In this document: positions 20,416-28,411 of the stretch, piece by piece
Position numbering within the stretch: position 1 is the stretch's first letter
Layout of the letters: every line of letters starts with the position of its first letter
The notes under the pieces: generated by a model
Told to the model about the DNA's origin: nothing
Databases searched by the model: none
Seen by the model: only the letters and a program-made list of their open reading frames with translations
Position numbers and translations under genes: made by a program
From: Phycisphaerales bacterium
GTDB taxonomy: Bacteria; Planctomycetota; Phycisphaerae; SM23-33; FEN-1343
DNA length: 33,973 nt
Direction of reading: 5' to 3'
NCBI GenBank assembly: GCA_003171335.1
Contig: PMYD01000101.1
Span: 86,223 to 120,195, forward strand

Positions 20416-21642
20416 ATGAAAACAACCTGGCTATTTGCGTTCCTGATGGCTGGCGCGCTCCAGGCCGCCGGCGCCTTCGGAGCGAACGTGGCGCCAATGC
20501 CGGCAACGTCCGCCCCGGCCTCATCGCCGGCATCCGCGCCGGCCACAAGCCCAGCCGCCTTGCCGGCCATTCGCATCGACCCGGCCGCACGAACGATCGA
20601 GATCGAGGCGCATGTGGCCCTGCGCGAAGGCGCGCTGGAGCTGCTGCTGTGCCACCGCGGCACGAAGGAATACGAATCCATCCTGGCCACCGATGCCGTG
20701 GGCAGCCATCTTCACGCGGCGCTGCTGGCGGTGGGGCTCGATCCGGGCCGGCCGGGCTACTGGCTGCGCACGCCGACGGGCGACAGCACGTATGTTCCGC
20801 CGGCCGGTGCGCCGCTGGAGATTTCGCTGCGCTGGCGCGATGACCAGGGCCGCCTGTACACCGCCACGCCCAACCAATGGCTCACCGGCCGCGAAACGGG
20901 CGAGCCGGCTGAGCCCTTTGGCTGGGTCTTCGTGGGCTCCGCGCCGGTGGAGGGGCCGTACTGGGCCGATCAGACCGGCGACATCATCAGCCTGGCCAAC
21001 TACGAGGCCTCGGTCATCGATGTTCCCTTCGCCAGCTCGCGCGACAACGAGCGGCTGACGTTCGCCTGCGCCACGCAGGCCATTCCCCCCGTCGGTACGC
21101 CGGTCACGGTGGTTGTTCATCTCGCCGATGGCGCCGAGCGGGCGGCGGTGGCCAGCGCGGTCATCGAGATCGACCGCTTCGGCCGCTACAGCCTGGAAGG
21201 CCGGCCGCTGACGGCCCAGCAGGCGGAAGAGTGGGCCGAAACGTTCCGCAGCCGCCACGCGCGGCCGTGCATCGCGATTCTGGCCGCACCGCAGGCCCTG
21301 GCGTATGACATCGACCAGCTCCAGCGCGCCCTGGGCCGCTCGATGATCGATGATGTCGCCGTGCACATACGGCCGCCGCAAGAGCCCATCCTGCCGCGCA
21401 CCGATGCGCAGGCGGCCGCGGCGCTGGAGGCGTGGCGCGACCGCCTGGAGGGCGGGCACGATTATCTGGGCAACGCCGAGTCCACAGCGCAGGGGTTGCT
21501 GGACCAGATCGGCCGCGCCCACCGGGAAACCACGCAACGGCTGAAGGTGTGGGAGGATTTCCGCCGGCAGCTTGGCCAGATGCTCCAAGCGTATCGGTCA
21601 GCGCACGCGAGTGAGGCGCCCGCCTCAGCGCCGGCGCCTTGA
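20416..21642 (+). CDS. Exported YdjY-domain protein
   Basis: A 408-residue protein of unknown function. A signal peptide (KTTWLFAFLMAGALQAAGA, 2-20) is followed by a Pro/Ala/Ser linker (27-50). The domain at about 52-215 has the YdjY pattern: ALELLLCHRGTKEYESIL, SHLHAALLAVGLDPG, and the later FGWVFVGSAP, with YWADQTGDIISLANYEASVI closing it. The C-terminal half (about 260-400) is mostly helical and charged (AQQAEEWAETFRSRHARP, LEAWRDRLEGG, RAHRETTQRLKVWEDFRRQ) and ends in a Pro/Ala tail. It is probably periplasmic. The gene stands alone, transcribed away from the esterase. YdjY itself has no firmly established role. Confidence 0.85.
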   Translation: MKTTWLFAFLMAGALQAAGAFGANVAPMPATSAPASSPASAPATSPAALPAIRIDPAARTIEIEAHVALREGALELLLCHRGTKEYESILATDAVGSHLHAALLAVGLDPGRPGYWLRTPTGDSTYVPPAGAPLEISLRWRDDQGRLYTATPNQWLTGRETGEPAEPFGWVFVGSAPVEGPYWADQTGDIISLANYEASVIDVPFASSRDNERLTFACATQAIPPVGTPVTVVVHLADGAERAAVASAVIEIDRFGRYSLEGRPLTAQQAEEWAETFRSRHARPCIAILAAPQALAYDIDQLQRALGRSMIDDVAVHIRPPQEPILPRTDAQAAAALEAWRDRLEGGHDYLGNAESTAQGLLDQIGRAHRETTQRLKVWEDFRRQLGQMLQAYRSAHASEAPASAPAP

Positions 21643-21656
21643 AGAGCACATGAAAA

Positions 21657-21776
21657 CGTGGCATGGGCGTCTCGCCCATGAGTCCCACGGGCGTCTCGCC
21701 CGTGGCGTGCAGCAAGAAACGGCCGGAGCACGGCCAAGATGGCCGTGCGACTCACGGGCGAGACGCCCGTGCCACG
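21657..21776 (+). repeat. ~120-bp dispersed palindromic element, copy A
   Basis: The element begins CGTGGCATGGGCG and ends GCCCGTGCCACG, with four 19-nt hairpins inside: CATGGGCG-TCT-CGCCCATG, CACGGGCG-TCT-CGCCCGTG, CACGGCCA-AGA-TGGCCGTG and CACGGGCG-AGA-CGCCCGTG. Its ends can also pair with each other. Copy B, on the opposite strand, is at 24597-24715. It occupies most of the space between the YdjY-domain gene and the CHAD gene stop at 21802. Confidence 0.92.
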
Positions 21777-21801
21777 ATGTTTGCAATCAGGCCGCACGTC
21801 T

Positions 21802-22734
21802 TTATTTCGCCAGCAGCTTTCGCAGGCGGGGCCATACCGCGCGCTGGTCCAGTTCGCGCCAGTAACTCACCAGGGCGGAGAAAAGCTCGCCGTTGCGCTG
21901 CTGCTGGGCGGCGATCAGGGCCTTGATGGCCGCTCGATTGGCGCGTGAAGGACCCGCGCGGCCGCCGGAAGGTTCGGGGTTGAGAAACCCGCGCAACAGG
22001 CCGACCCACACATCGCCATCGTGCAGGTCGCCCAGCAGGGTCTGGAGTTTCTTCGCCCGGGCGATGATGGCATCGAGCGGGCGGCCGTAAGCCGGGCGGA
22101 ACATCTCCAGCGCGTAGCGCAGCCGCTTGGCGCGGATCCGCATCTGGTGGTGGCCCGGCACATCGGCCTCATCTTCCAGGCTCACCGCCGCCGCCAGCAG
22201 GTCGGCCAGCCGCGAAAGGACTTCCCGCCGCGCCCGGCGGCGCACGGCCGCGGAAGCGGGCTTGCGGTCTTTCTTAAGCAGCCGCCTGGCCGCCTGGCGC
22301 ATCTCCTCCACGAGGTCGTCGGCCTGAAGTTTCTCAACGGCCTGGAGGACGTGCGGCATGGCCGCCTGGAAATCCTTCTCGACTTGCCGAATCAGCCGGC
22401 CAATGGCGGCGCGATGGGGGGCGTTGGAGGTCCTGGCCAGCGCCTGCTCCAGCCAGAACTTCTGCACCTGGGCATCGCGCGCTGGGCCCAGCCGGCGGCC
22501 CAGCCGGCGGCACTTGCGCCGCCACCGCCGCACGCGCTTGGCGCTGAAGCAGTCGCCGAAAATCTTCAACGCCTCGCGCAGCCGGCGGGAACTGACCCGC
22601 GCATCGTGGATGCCTTCTTCCTGGCCGCGCGCGGTCGCCCGCGCCTCGCGCTCCAGCCGCTTGGTCTGACGGCGGATGTACGAGGCGCCCAGGCGGCAAA
22701 ACGGGCCGGATCTGCGCGATAAGTTTTTTCCCAC
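21802..22734 (-). CDS. CHAD-domain protein
   Basis: A 310-residue, strongly basic all-helical protein. The CHAD family pattern is clear: EEGIHDARVSSRRLREALKI near residue 45, RRLGRRLGPARDAQV, a second half with HHQMRIRAKRLRYALEMFRP, and KKLQTLLGDLHDGDV. CHAD domains bind polyphosphate, often beside polyphosphate kinases, but none is visible here. The protein has only the CHAD domain, with no CYTH part. The GTG at 22734 is the best start. A TATAAT (22746-22741, minus) lies only 6 bases ahead of it, which could mean a leaderless message. GGAGG lies too far upstream to serve. It is divergent from xth. Confidence 0.88.
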   Translation of the reverse strand: MGKNLSRRSGPFCRLGASYIRRQTKRLEREARATARGQEEGIHDARVSSRRLREALKIFGDCFSAKRVRRWRRKCRRLGRRLGPARDAQVQKFWLEQALARTSNAPHRAAIGRLIRQVEKDFQAAMPHVLQAVEKLQADDLVEEMRQAARRLLKKDRKPASAAVRRRARREVLSRLADLLAAAVSLEDEADVPGHHQMRIRAKRLRYALEMFRPAYGRPLDAIIARAKKLQTLLGDLHDGDVWVGLLRGFLNPEPSGGRAGPSRANRAAIKALIAAQQQRNGELFSALVSYWRELDQRAVWPRLRKLLAK

Positions 22735-22875
22735 GTGAGGATTATATCCGTTTCCTCCGCGGCTTGCGGAGCAGGGAGCAAATTGACAAGGGACCATTGG
22801 CAGTTGACAATTTGAAATTGGACCGGGGACGCTTGGATTTCCCTGCATCCCTGAATTGCCGATTGGAAATCGATA

Positions 22876-23649
22876 ATGATTCTGGCCACCTGGAACATCA
22901 ACTCGATCCGCGCCCGCCTGGAGCGTCTGCTGGCCTGGTTGGCCAGCGCGCAGCCGGATGTGGTGTGCCTCCAGGAAATCAAGACCACCGAGGCGAAGTT
23001 TCCCACGGCCGAGTTGGCGACGGCCGGCTATCGCTGCGCCGTCCTGGGCCAGCCCACCTATAACGGCGTGGCCATCCTGGCCCGCGGCGAAATCGCCAAC
23101 GTGGCGGCCGGCCTGGGCGAGCACCTGCGCGATGACCAGGCGCGGCTGCTGGGGGCCGATGTGCTGGGCGTGCGGGTGCTCAACGTGTATTTCCCCAACG
23201 GCCAGGAAGTGGGCTCCAAGGCATTCGAGTACAAGCTGCAATGGATGCTCGCCCTGCGGCAATACCTCGATGCGCGGCTGCGGCCCGAGCAGCCGGTGCT
23301 GCTGTGCGGCGACTTCAACGTGGCCATCGACGACCTGGATGTGGCCCACCCCATGCAGTGGGCCGCCAGCGTGCTGTGCTGCCCGCCCGTGCGGGGGGCC
23401 CTGGAAAACATTCGCGCCTGGGGCTTTACCGACATCTTTCGCCAGCACAATCCCGAGGGCCACATTTACTCCTGGTGGGACTACCGCCAGCTCGGCTTTC
23501 CCCGCAACGACGGCCTGCGCCTGGACCACCTGCTGGCCAGCGCGCCGTTGGCCAGCCGCTGCCGGTGGGCCCGCGTCGACCGCGAGCAGCGCAAGGGTGA
23601 GAAACCCTCCGACCACGCGCCGGTCATGTGCGAGTTTGCCGACCTGTAG
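22876..23649 (+). CDS. xthA: Exodeoxyribonuclease III
   Basis: A 257-residue AP endonuclease/3'-5' exonuclease for base-excision repair. Active-site residues of the endonuclease/exonuclease/phosphatase fold are present: Asn7 and Asn9 (TWNIN), Glu34 (LQEIK), Tyr105 (NVYFPNG), Asp146 and Asn148 (CGDFNVA), Asp217 (RLDHLL), and Asp246-His247 (SDHAPV). YSWWDYR is the usual DNA-binding signature. The length is normal. No strong ribosome-binding site precedes the ATG; the 5' space is filled by low-complexity CAATTTGAAATTGG-type sequence. It lies 87 bp upstream of dapF in the same direction. Confidence 0.96.
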   Translation: MILATWNINSIRARLERLLAWLASAQPDVVCLQEIKTTEAKFPTAELATAGYRCAVLGQPTYNGVAILARGEIANVAAGLGEHLRDDQARLLGADVLGVRVLNVYFPNGQEVGSKAFEYKLQWMLALRQYLDARLRPEQPVLLCGDFNVAIDDLDVAHPMQWAASVLCCPPVRGALENIRAWGFTDIFRQHNPEGHIYSWWDYRQLGFPRNDGLRLDHLLASAPLASRCRWARVDREQRKGEKPSDHAPVMCEFADL

Positions 23650-23736
23650 ACCGAGCCCTCGCCGCAATTCCGGCCGCCGGGTGTTCCTCCGGCTGTTCTT
23701 TCCCTATAATCAGCGTTTGCCGGGAAGGAGTTGGCA

Positions 23737-24573
23737 ATGCGGTTCACCAAGATGCACGGCGCGGGCAACGACTACGTGTACGTCGACGGCTGGCAGGAGC
23801 GGCTGGACGACCCGGCGGCCATCGCGCGCCTCATCAGCGACCGGCACACCGGCATCGGCGGCGATGGGCTGATCCTGATCCTGCCCGACCCGAGCGCCGA
23901 CTGCCGCATGCGCATGTTCAACGCCGACGGCAGCGAAGCCCAGATGTGCGGCAACGGCATCCGCTGCGTGGCCAAGTACGCCTACGACCACGGCCACACG
24001 CGCGCCAACCCCATGCGCGTGGCCACGGCCGCGGGCATCAAAACCATTTCGTTGCGGCTGGGAGATGATGGCAAGGTGGCCGCCGCCACGGTCGATATGG
24101 GCGAGCCCATCCTGGCCCCGCGCGAGATTCCCACGACGTTTGACGGGCCCAAGGTGGTCGACCGGCTGCTGCCGGTGGCGGGGCGGACGTGGAAGATCAC
24201 CTGCGTTTCCATGGGCAACCCGCACGCCGTCGCATACGTGGAGAGCCTGGCGGAGGTGGAGCTGCCCCGCATCGGGCCGGCCTTCGAGCGGCACACGATC
24301 TTCCCGCAGCGGGTGAACGTTCATTTCGTTCGCGTGCACGACCCGCGCCAGGTCACCATGATCACCTGGGAACGCGGCAGCGGCATGACGCGGGCGTGCG
24401 GCACGGGCGCCTCGGCCGTGTGCGTTGCCGGCGTTTTGACCGGCCGGACGCAGCGCCAGATCCTCGCCCACCTGCCCGGCGGCGATTTAGAACTTAACTG
24501 GGATGATCGCGACAACCACGTCTATATGACCGGGCCGGCCGTCGAGGTCTTCAGCGGCGATTGGCCCGCGTAG
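23737..24573 (+). CDS. dapF: Diaminopimelate epimerase
   Basis: A 278-residue PLP-independent racemase that converts LL- to meso-diaminopimelate for lysine and peptidoglycan. The two catalytic cysteines are Cys71 (QMCGNGIRC) and Cys221 (RACGTGASA), each in its normal motif. MHGAGNDYVYVD near the N-terminus and SMGNPHAV are also typical. The ATG at 23737 has AAGGAG exactly 6 bases before it. A TATAAT at 23705-23710 may be a -10 element, with no clear -35. dapA follows after a 303-bp repeat-filled gap, so the two lysine-pathway genes remain neighbours but perhaps not on one message. Confidence 0.97.
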   Translation: MRFTKMHGAGNDYVYVDGWQERLDDPAAIARLISDRHTGIGGDGLILILPDPSADCRMRMFNADGSEAQMCGNGIRCVAKYAYDHGHTRANPMRVATAAGIKTISLRLGDDGKVAAATVDMGEPILAPREIPTTFDGPKVVDRLLPVAGRTWKITCVSMGNPHAVAYVESLAEVELPRIGPAFERHTIFPQRVNVHFVRVHDPRQVTMITWERGSGMTRACGTGASAVCVAGVLTGRTQRQILAHLPGGDLELNWDDRDNHVYMTGPAVEVFSGDWPA

Positions 24574-24876
24574 ACGTGCATGAAGATCGGTCCGATCGTG
24601 GCACGGGCGTCTCGCCCGTGAGTCTCACGGCCATCTTGGCCGTGAATCCGGCCGTTTCTTGTGACGCCACGGGCGAGACGCCCGTGGGACTCATGGGCGG
24701 GACGCCCATGCCACGTCTTTGCACATTCTTAGATCGACAAGGCATTTGATTTCCCCGCGCCGGTGAAGTACATTTCGCGCGGGTGGCGCAGGCTTTCGGA
24801 GCCTGTGGTCCCAAGAAAAGGTGGCACAGGCTTTCCAGCCTGTGATTCGCTGTGCCACGCATGGGAAGGCGATGTC
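24574..24876. repeat. Repeat-filled dapF-dapA spacer
   Basis: There is no gene in this space. The first part is copy B of the ~120-bp palindromic element (24597-24715, listed separately). After a short unique stretch, 24781-24858 holds another family: CAGGCT-TTCGG-AGCCTG (24789-24805), CACAGGCT-TTCC-AGCCTGTG (24825-24844), and an outer pair GTGGCACA (24821-24828) with TGTGCCAC (24851-24858). This lies only about 20 bp before the dapA start. Confidence 0.85.
24597..24715 (-). repeat. ~120-bp dispersed palindromic element, copy B
   Basis: Read on the minus strand, it matches copy A (21657-21776) at about nine in ten positions by eye. The differences cluster in two short internal stretches (around the CAAGAAACGGCCGG segment), while the hairpin arms are kept. 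The two copies are inverted and enclose the CHAD gene, xth and dapF. Confidence 0.92.
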
Positions 24877-25776
24877 ATGAGCAAGCAAATGAAACTGGAA
24901 GGCGCCATGGTCGCCCTGGTCACGCCGTTTGCGGATGGCCGGGTGGACTTCAAGGCTCTAGACCGGCTGGTGGACTGGCACCTCGAGCAGGGCACGCAGG
25001 CCCTGGTGCCCTGCGGCACGACGGGCGAGAGCCCCACGCTGGATTACGACGAGCACGACGCGGTCATCGAGCGCACCTGCCGCCGCGCCGCCGGCCGCGT
25101 GCCGGTCATCGCCGGCACGGGCTCCAATTCCACCGCCGAGGCGGTCATGCTCACCAAGCACGCCAAGGATGCCGGCGCCGACGCCACGCTCCAGGTGAAC
25201 CCGTACTACAACAAGCCCACGCAGGCCGGCTGCCTGCGGCACATCGAGGAAATCGACAAGATCGGCCTGCCCATCATCCTGTACAACATTCCCAGCCGCA
25301 CGGGCGTGGAGCTGACGGTCGAGACGATGGTGCGCGCGTTCAGTCAGTTCGAGAACGTCGTGGCCGTGAAGGAGGCCACCGGCAAGCTGAACGTCACCAC
25401 CGAGCTGGCCCGCGCGTGCGACATCACGATCCTCTCCGGCGATGACAACCTCACATTGCCGATCATGGCCTGCGGCGGCAGGGGCGTGATCAGCGTCCTG
25501 GGCAACATCCTGCCGCGCGAGATCCGCATTCTCACCGACCTGTGCTTGGCCGGCGACCTGGCGGCCGCACGCCAGCAGCACTTCAAGCTGTACCCGCTTT
25601 TTGCGGGCGTGTTTGTCGAGACCAACCCGATCCCCATCAAGGCCGCCATGGCCATGGCCGGCCTGATCCGCGATGAAATTCGCCTGCCCATGACGCCGCT
25701 AAGCCCCCAGCACCGCGGGCCGCTGGCGGCCCTGCTGCGCCAGGCGGGCGTGACGGTGGAGGAAGTGCGGGTGTGA
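24877..25776 (+). CDS. dapA: 4-hydroxy-tetrahydrodipicolinate synthase
   Basis: A 299-residue class I aldolase-type enzyme that condenses pyruvate with aspartate semialdehyde, the first committed step to diaminopimelate and lysine. The Schiff-base lysine is Lys165 (VAVKEATGK). The catalytic triad parts are Thr48-Thr49 (CGTTGES) and Tyr136 (LYNIPSRTG), with Arg141 next to it, and NPYYNKP lies at 108-114. The ATG at 24877 is preceded by GGAAGG. An ATG 12 bases on (MKLEGAM) is a possible alternative. A longer upstream frame reads through repeats and is not used. Confidence 0.96.
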   Translation: MSKQMKLEGAMVALVTPFADGRVDFKALDRLVDWHLEQGTQALVPCGTTGESPTLDYDEHDAVIERTCRRAAGRVPVIAGTGSNSTAEAVMLTKHAKDAGADATLQVNPYYNKPTQAGCLRHIEEIDKIGLPIILYNIPSRTGVELTVETMVRAFSQFENVVAVKEATGKLNVTTELARACDITILSGDDNLTLPIMACGGRGVISVLGNILPREIRILTDLCLAGDLAAARQQHFKLYPLFAGVFVETNPIPIKAAMAMAGLIRDEIRLPMTPLSPQHRGPLAALLRQAGVTVEEVRV

Positions 25777-25851
25777 GTTTCCCGGTAGGAGAAACCAGGC
25801 GGGGGCCGACAGAGGACCTTCCGCAGTACAGCACTTGATTGGAGCCATGTC

Positions 25852-26151
25852 GTGGATACATCTTTCAATGTGAATCTGGCAAGTGCGGTATTAAAGCTTC
25901 GGAAGTTGTCTGGGATAGCCTTTTGTTTATTCTTTCTCCCGCTTCCCGTCTTCACCGTGTATTTGGCGGACCATGCATTGAGACTGACGGGGCACCCCGA
26001 AGGTTTTCCTCCTGATGCGGAGAATCTGGTCCTTGATTGGACCTCTCAACTTTCACTCATATGCGCGGGCCTGTACATCATTCTTGACATGATTCGCCTG
26101 CGGATTGTCCGGGCCAAGAAACGGGCTGAGGACCTCCTGCTCGATTGTTGA
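25852..26151 (+). CDS. Small two-helix membrane protein, unknown
   Basis: A 99-residue protein that I do not recognise. Two hydrophobic segments lie at about 21-41 (GIAFCLFFLPLPVFTVYLAD) and 67-83 (LSLICAGLYIILDMIRL), followed by a basic tail (RLRIVRAKKRAED), so both termini are probably cytoplasmic. The GTG at 25852 has GGAG 7 bases upstream. An ATG just before it is out of frame and soon stops. Codon use is less GC-biased than in its neighbours, which may mean recent arrival or weak constraint. It follows dapA by 75 bp. Confidence 0.55.
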   Translation: MDTSFNVNLASAVLKLRKLSGIAFCLFFLPLPVFTVYLADHALRLTGHPEGFPPDAENLVLDWTSQLSLICAGLYIILDMIRLRIVRAKKRAEDLLLDC

Positions 26152-26555
26152 ATCGCCGGCAAGAATTGTCTCATGCGTGGCTTCAAATGCCGCCTTCCAC
26201 GGCCTATCATGTTCGCGAAATGCTTCCCGCCGACTATGCCGCGGTCTACCAACCCTGGATGCCGGGTGCCGTGGCTGCGGCTTTTGCAGCCACGCATCAG
26301 CGCAGGGCTTCGCATGCTCGTTTTGATGACACGTGGCTGCGAAAAGATGCAGCCACGGCACCCGGCTATTACCCCGGTGCCACGGCTGCATCCTTTGCAG
26401 CCGTGCGCCACAAGACTGCGTGAACGCGGCGGATCCTGTGGAAACCAGTGAGACTTTCGTTCTTCTCGCTGGGCACGGCGCACGGGTGCAAACAACGCCC
26501 CCGTGGCACCCCGCGTATGGTTATCTGCTTTCTATAGCGTTCACGCCCGGCATCC
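26152..26555. repeat. GTGGCTGC-type palindromic repeat region
   Basis: This 404-bp convergent space has no credible gene. Three hairpins of one family occur: CGTGGCTGC (26270-26278) with GCAGCCACG (26286-26294), CGTGGCTGC (26332-26340) with GCAGCCACG (26349-26357), and CACGGCTGCA (26381-26390) with TGCAGCCGTG (26396-26405). An overarching perfect 18-bp pair joins 26261-26278 to 26349-26366. The rest (26410-26555) is unremarkable. Confidence 0.88.
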
Positions 26556-27593
26556 TTATTCCTTCTCGCCGACTACCAGCAGTGCAAACTGGGGCTTGCC
26601 GGATCCATCGGTGGCGGGAACCCGGCAGGGCAGGAAGAAGCGGTGGGTCTTGACATCTTCCCGCACTGTACGCGCGCCTTGGGCGGTCGTTACCGTCTGC
26701 ACGACAACGAACTTGCCGGCCGGCTCTTCGCGGATGACCGACAGCGTGCCATCCTTGCCGTTGGGGCAGACGGCGATCTTGAGGTGACCATCGTACGCCG
26801 CGCCATCCACGCCGGAGCCCACGGGCGGATCGCCCAGGCGGGCGCCCTTGTCGGCGTCGAGGATAATCATCTTTTGGTTGGCGCAGCCCACGAACAGCCG
26901 GCGATGCGCCCGATCGATCGCCAGGCCGCTCGGCTCAGTGCCGGGGGCGACGGGCCAGCGGGCGGTGATCTTCTGGGCCTTGGCGTCGATGACGACCACT
27001 TCGCCCTTGTCCTCGATGTTGACGTACACGTGGCCGGCGCCGTCGGAGGCGCCGAACTCCAGCTTGCCGCCGATGGCCAGCGTGACGGGCGGTTTATCCA
27101 GGGCGGCCGGATCGATGATCGTCGCATCGCCGCTGCCGCCGTTGAACACGTACACGCGCTTGCTGAAGGGGTCGTACAGAATGGCATCGGGCTTCTGCCC
27201 GGTCTTGATCTTCTGAAGGGTTTTCAGCGTTTTCAGATCGAACACGCTGACCATGTTCTCGCGGCCGTTGGAGGTGAAGCCCAGGTTGCGGTCATCGACC
27301 ACGGCGATACCATGCACGCCGGGCGTGTCGGCGATTTCTCCGACAACGGTGCCCTTGTCGGCGTCCAAGACCATCACGCGCGTGGCGCGCGAGACGTACA
27401 CCCGCCGGGCCCGCGCATCGACGGTGAGGTCATCCCACCCGCCCTCGCCGCCGGCGATGAAAGTATTCAGTACGACGAGCTGGCCGTCGGAATCAACCTG
27501 CCCGCCGGACATGCCCGCCTGCTTGCCGCACCCGCTGATGACTGCCACCATGCCGACACAAACCACCAACAGCGCCCCGAATCGATAAGACAT
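26556..27593 (-). CDS. Beta-propeller lipoprotein, YncE-like
   Basis: A 345-residue protein with a lipoprotein signal (hydrophobic 6-19, then ISGC with the modified Cys22). The remainder is a seven-bladed-type propeller with repeated strands such as RRVYVSRATRVMVLDADKG, KRVYVFNGGSGDATIIDPA, GHVYVNIEDKGEVVVIDAKA and RRLFVGCANQKMIILDADKG, typical of the YncE/YVTN family. The substrate or partner is unknown. The ATG at 27593 has AAGGAG 7 bases upstream. It probably sits on the periplasmic face of a membrane. The thermonuclease-like gene lies 111 bp upstream in the same direction. Confidence 0.88.
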   Translation of the reverse strand: MSYRFGALLVVCVGMVAVISGCGKQAGMSGGQVDSDGQLVVLNTFIAGGEGGWDDLTVDARARRVYVSRATRVMVLDADKGTVVGEIADTPGVHGIAVVDDRNLGFTSNGRENMVSVFDLKTLKTLQKIKTGQKPDAILYDPFSKRVYVFNGGSGDATIIDPAALDKPPVTLAIGGKLEFGASDGAGHVYVNIEDKGEVVVIDAKAQKITARWPVAPGTEPSGLAIDRAHRRLFVGCANQKMIILDADKGARLGDPPVGSGVDGAAYDGHLKIAVCPNGKDGTLSVIREEPAGKFVVVQTVTTAQGARTVREDVKTHRFFLPCRVPATDGSGKPQFALLVVGEKE

Positions 27594-27704
27594 GCGGAAT
27601 CTCCTTTTTTGTGAGAACACCCGACTACCTTAGCGAAAAGCATATCAGGGTTTTCTTTACCATGCCATCAAGGGCTTTCACGCCGGATTCCTTGCCGCCA
27701 GTCC

Positions 27705-28349
27705 TTACCTCACCCCGCGCTCCCGCAGATACTCCGGCAGGTCGGCTTCCTGATAGTCGGCCCACAGGCCGCGGCGGTTGTGGCGGGCCTGGTTCATCAG
27801 GGTGGCGAATTCGCGCTGGTAGGGGTGGCCAAACCGCGGATCGGCATAGGCGTAGCCGCGCTCCACGAGCACGCGGTTGAGCATCTGCCCATCGGGCAGA
27901 TCCACGTACACCAGCAGGCGGCCGTATTTGTCGCGCGTGTGCCGGGCCAGGAGGTGCAGGCGGACGATCTTGCCGGTGGTTTGCTCATCCGTGAAGAGGG
28001 AGGCCTCGGGTCCGAAATGATCTATCTTGGCGCCCGGTTTGACCGTCTCCGGCGTGTCCACGCCCCACAGCCGCAGCCGCGTGGTGCGCTTGTGCCGGTG
28101 CGGGTCGGGGATATCCACGTCGAACGTGTCGCCGTCGACGTGTTTCACCACGCGGAAGGCGTGGTTGTCGTAGCGGGTGAAATCGTCGCCGCCAGCGCCG
28201 AAGACGCCCAGCCGGTCGATGGCGAAAACGCCAACCAGCGCCAGCGCTGCCAGCGCTGTGCGGCGCAGAATTCGCCGCCGGACCGGACCTCCTGTGCGGC
28301 GACTGGCCACGGCTGAATCCTCCCCATCGGAAAAATGCCTATTGATCAT
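27705..28349 (-). CDS. Thermonuclease-family (SNase-like) protein, membrane-anchored
   Basis: A 214-residue protein. A basic N-terminus (RRRILRR) leads into one hydrophobic segment at about 31-49, probably a signal anchor. The OB-fold nuclease domain follows: VVKHVDGDTFDVDI (metal aspartates near 72-77), RLRLWGVDTPET with Arg93, Asp98 and Glu101, and KYGRLLVYVDL with Arg144. These correspond to the catalytic Arg35, Asp40, Glu43 and Arg87 of staphylococcal nuclease. It should be an active calcium-dependent nuclease outside the cytoplasm. It ends in LREYRGVR-like basic residues. It is divergent from the zinc-ribbon gene at 28412. Confidence 0.92.
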   Translation of the reverse strand: MINRHFSDGEDSAVASRRTGGPVRRRILRRTALAALALVGVFAIDRLGVFGAGGDDFTRYDNHAFRVVKHVDGDTFDVDIPDPHRHKRTTRLRLWGVDTPETVKPGAKIDHFGPEASLFTDEQTTGKIVRLHLLARHTRDKYGRLLVYVDLPDGQMLNRVLVERGYAYADPRFGHPYQREFATLMNQARHNRRGLWADYQEADLPEYLRERGVR

Positions 28350-28411
28350 CAGCGCCGGCGCGGCATAATACGGGTTTGCATGGTACCTTGACAGGTGAAG
28401 AAGGAAAGAGC

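Noticed and set aside
26145..26653. Several short plus-strand frames after the small membrane protein
   Set aside because: Their codons are mostly the GTGGCTGC palindromic repeats; no start signals or consistent coding bias.
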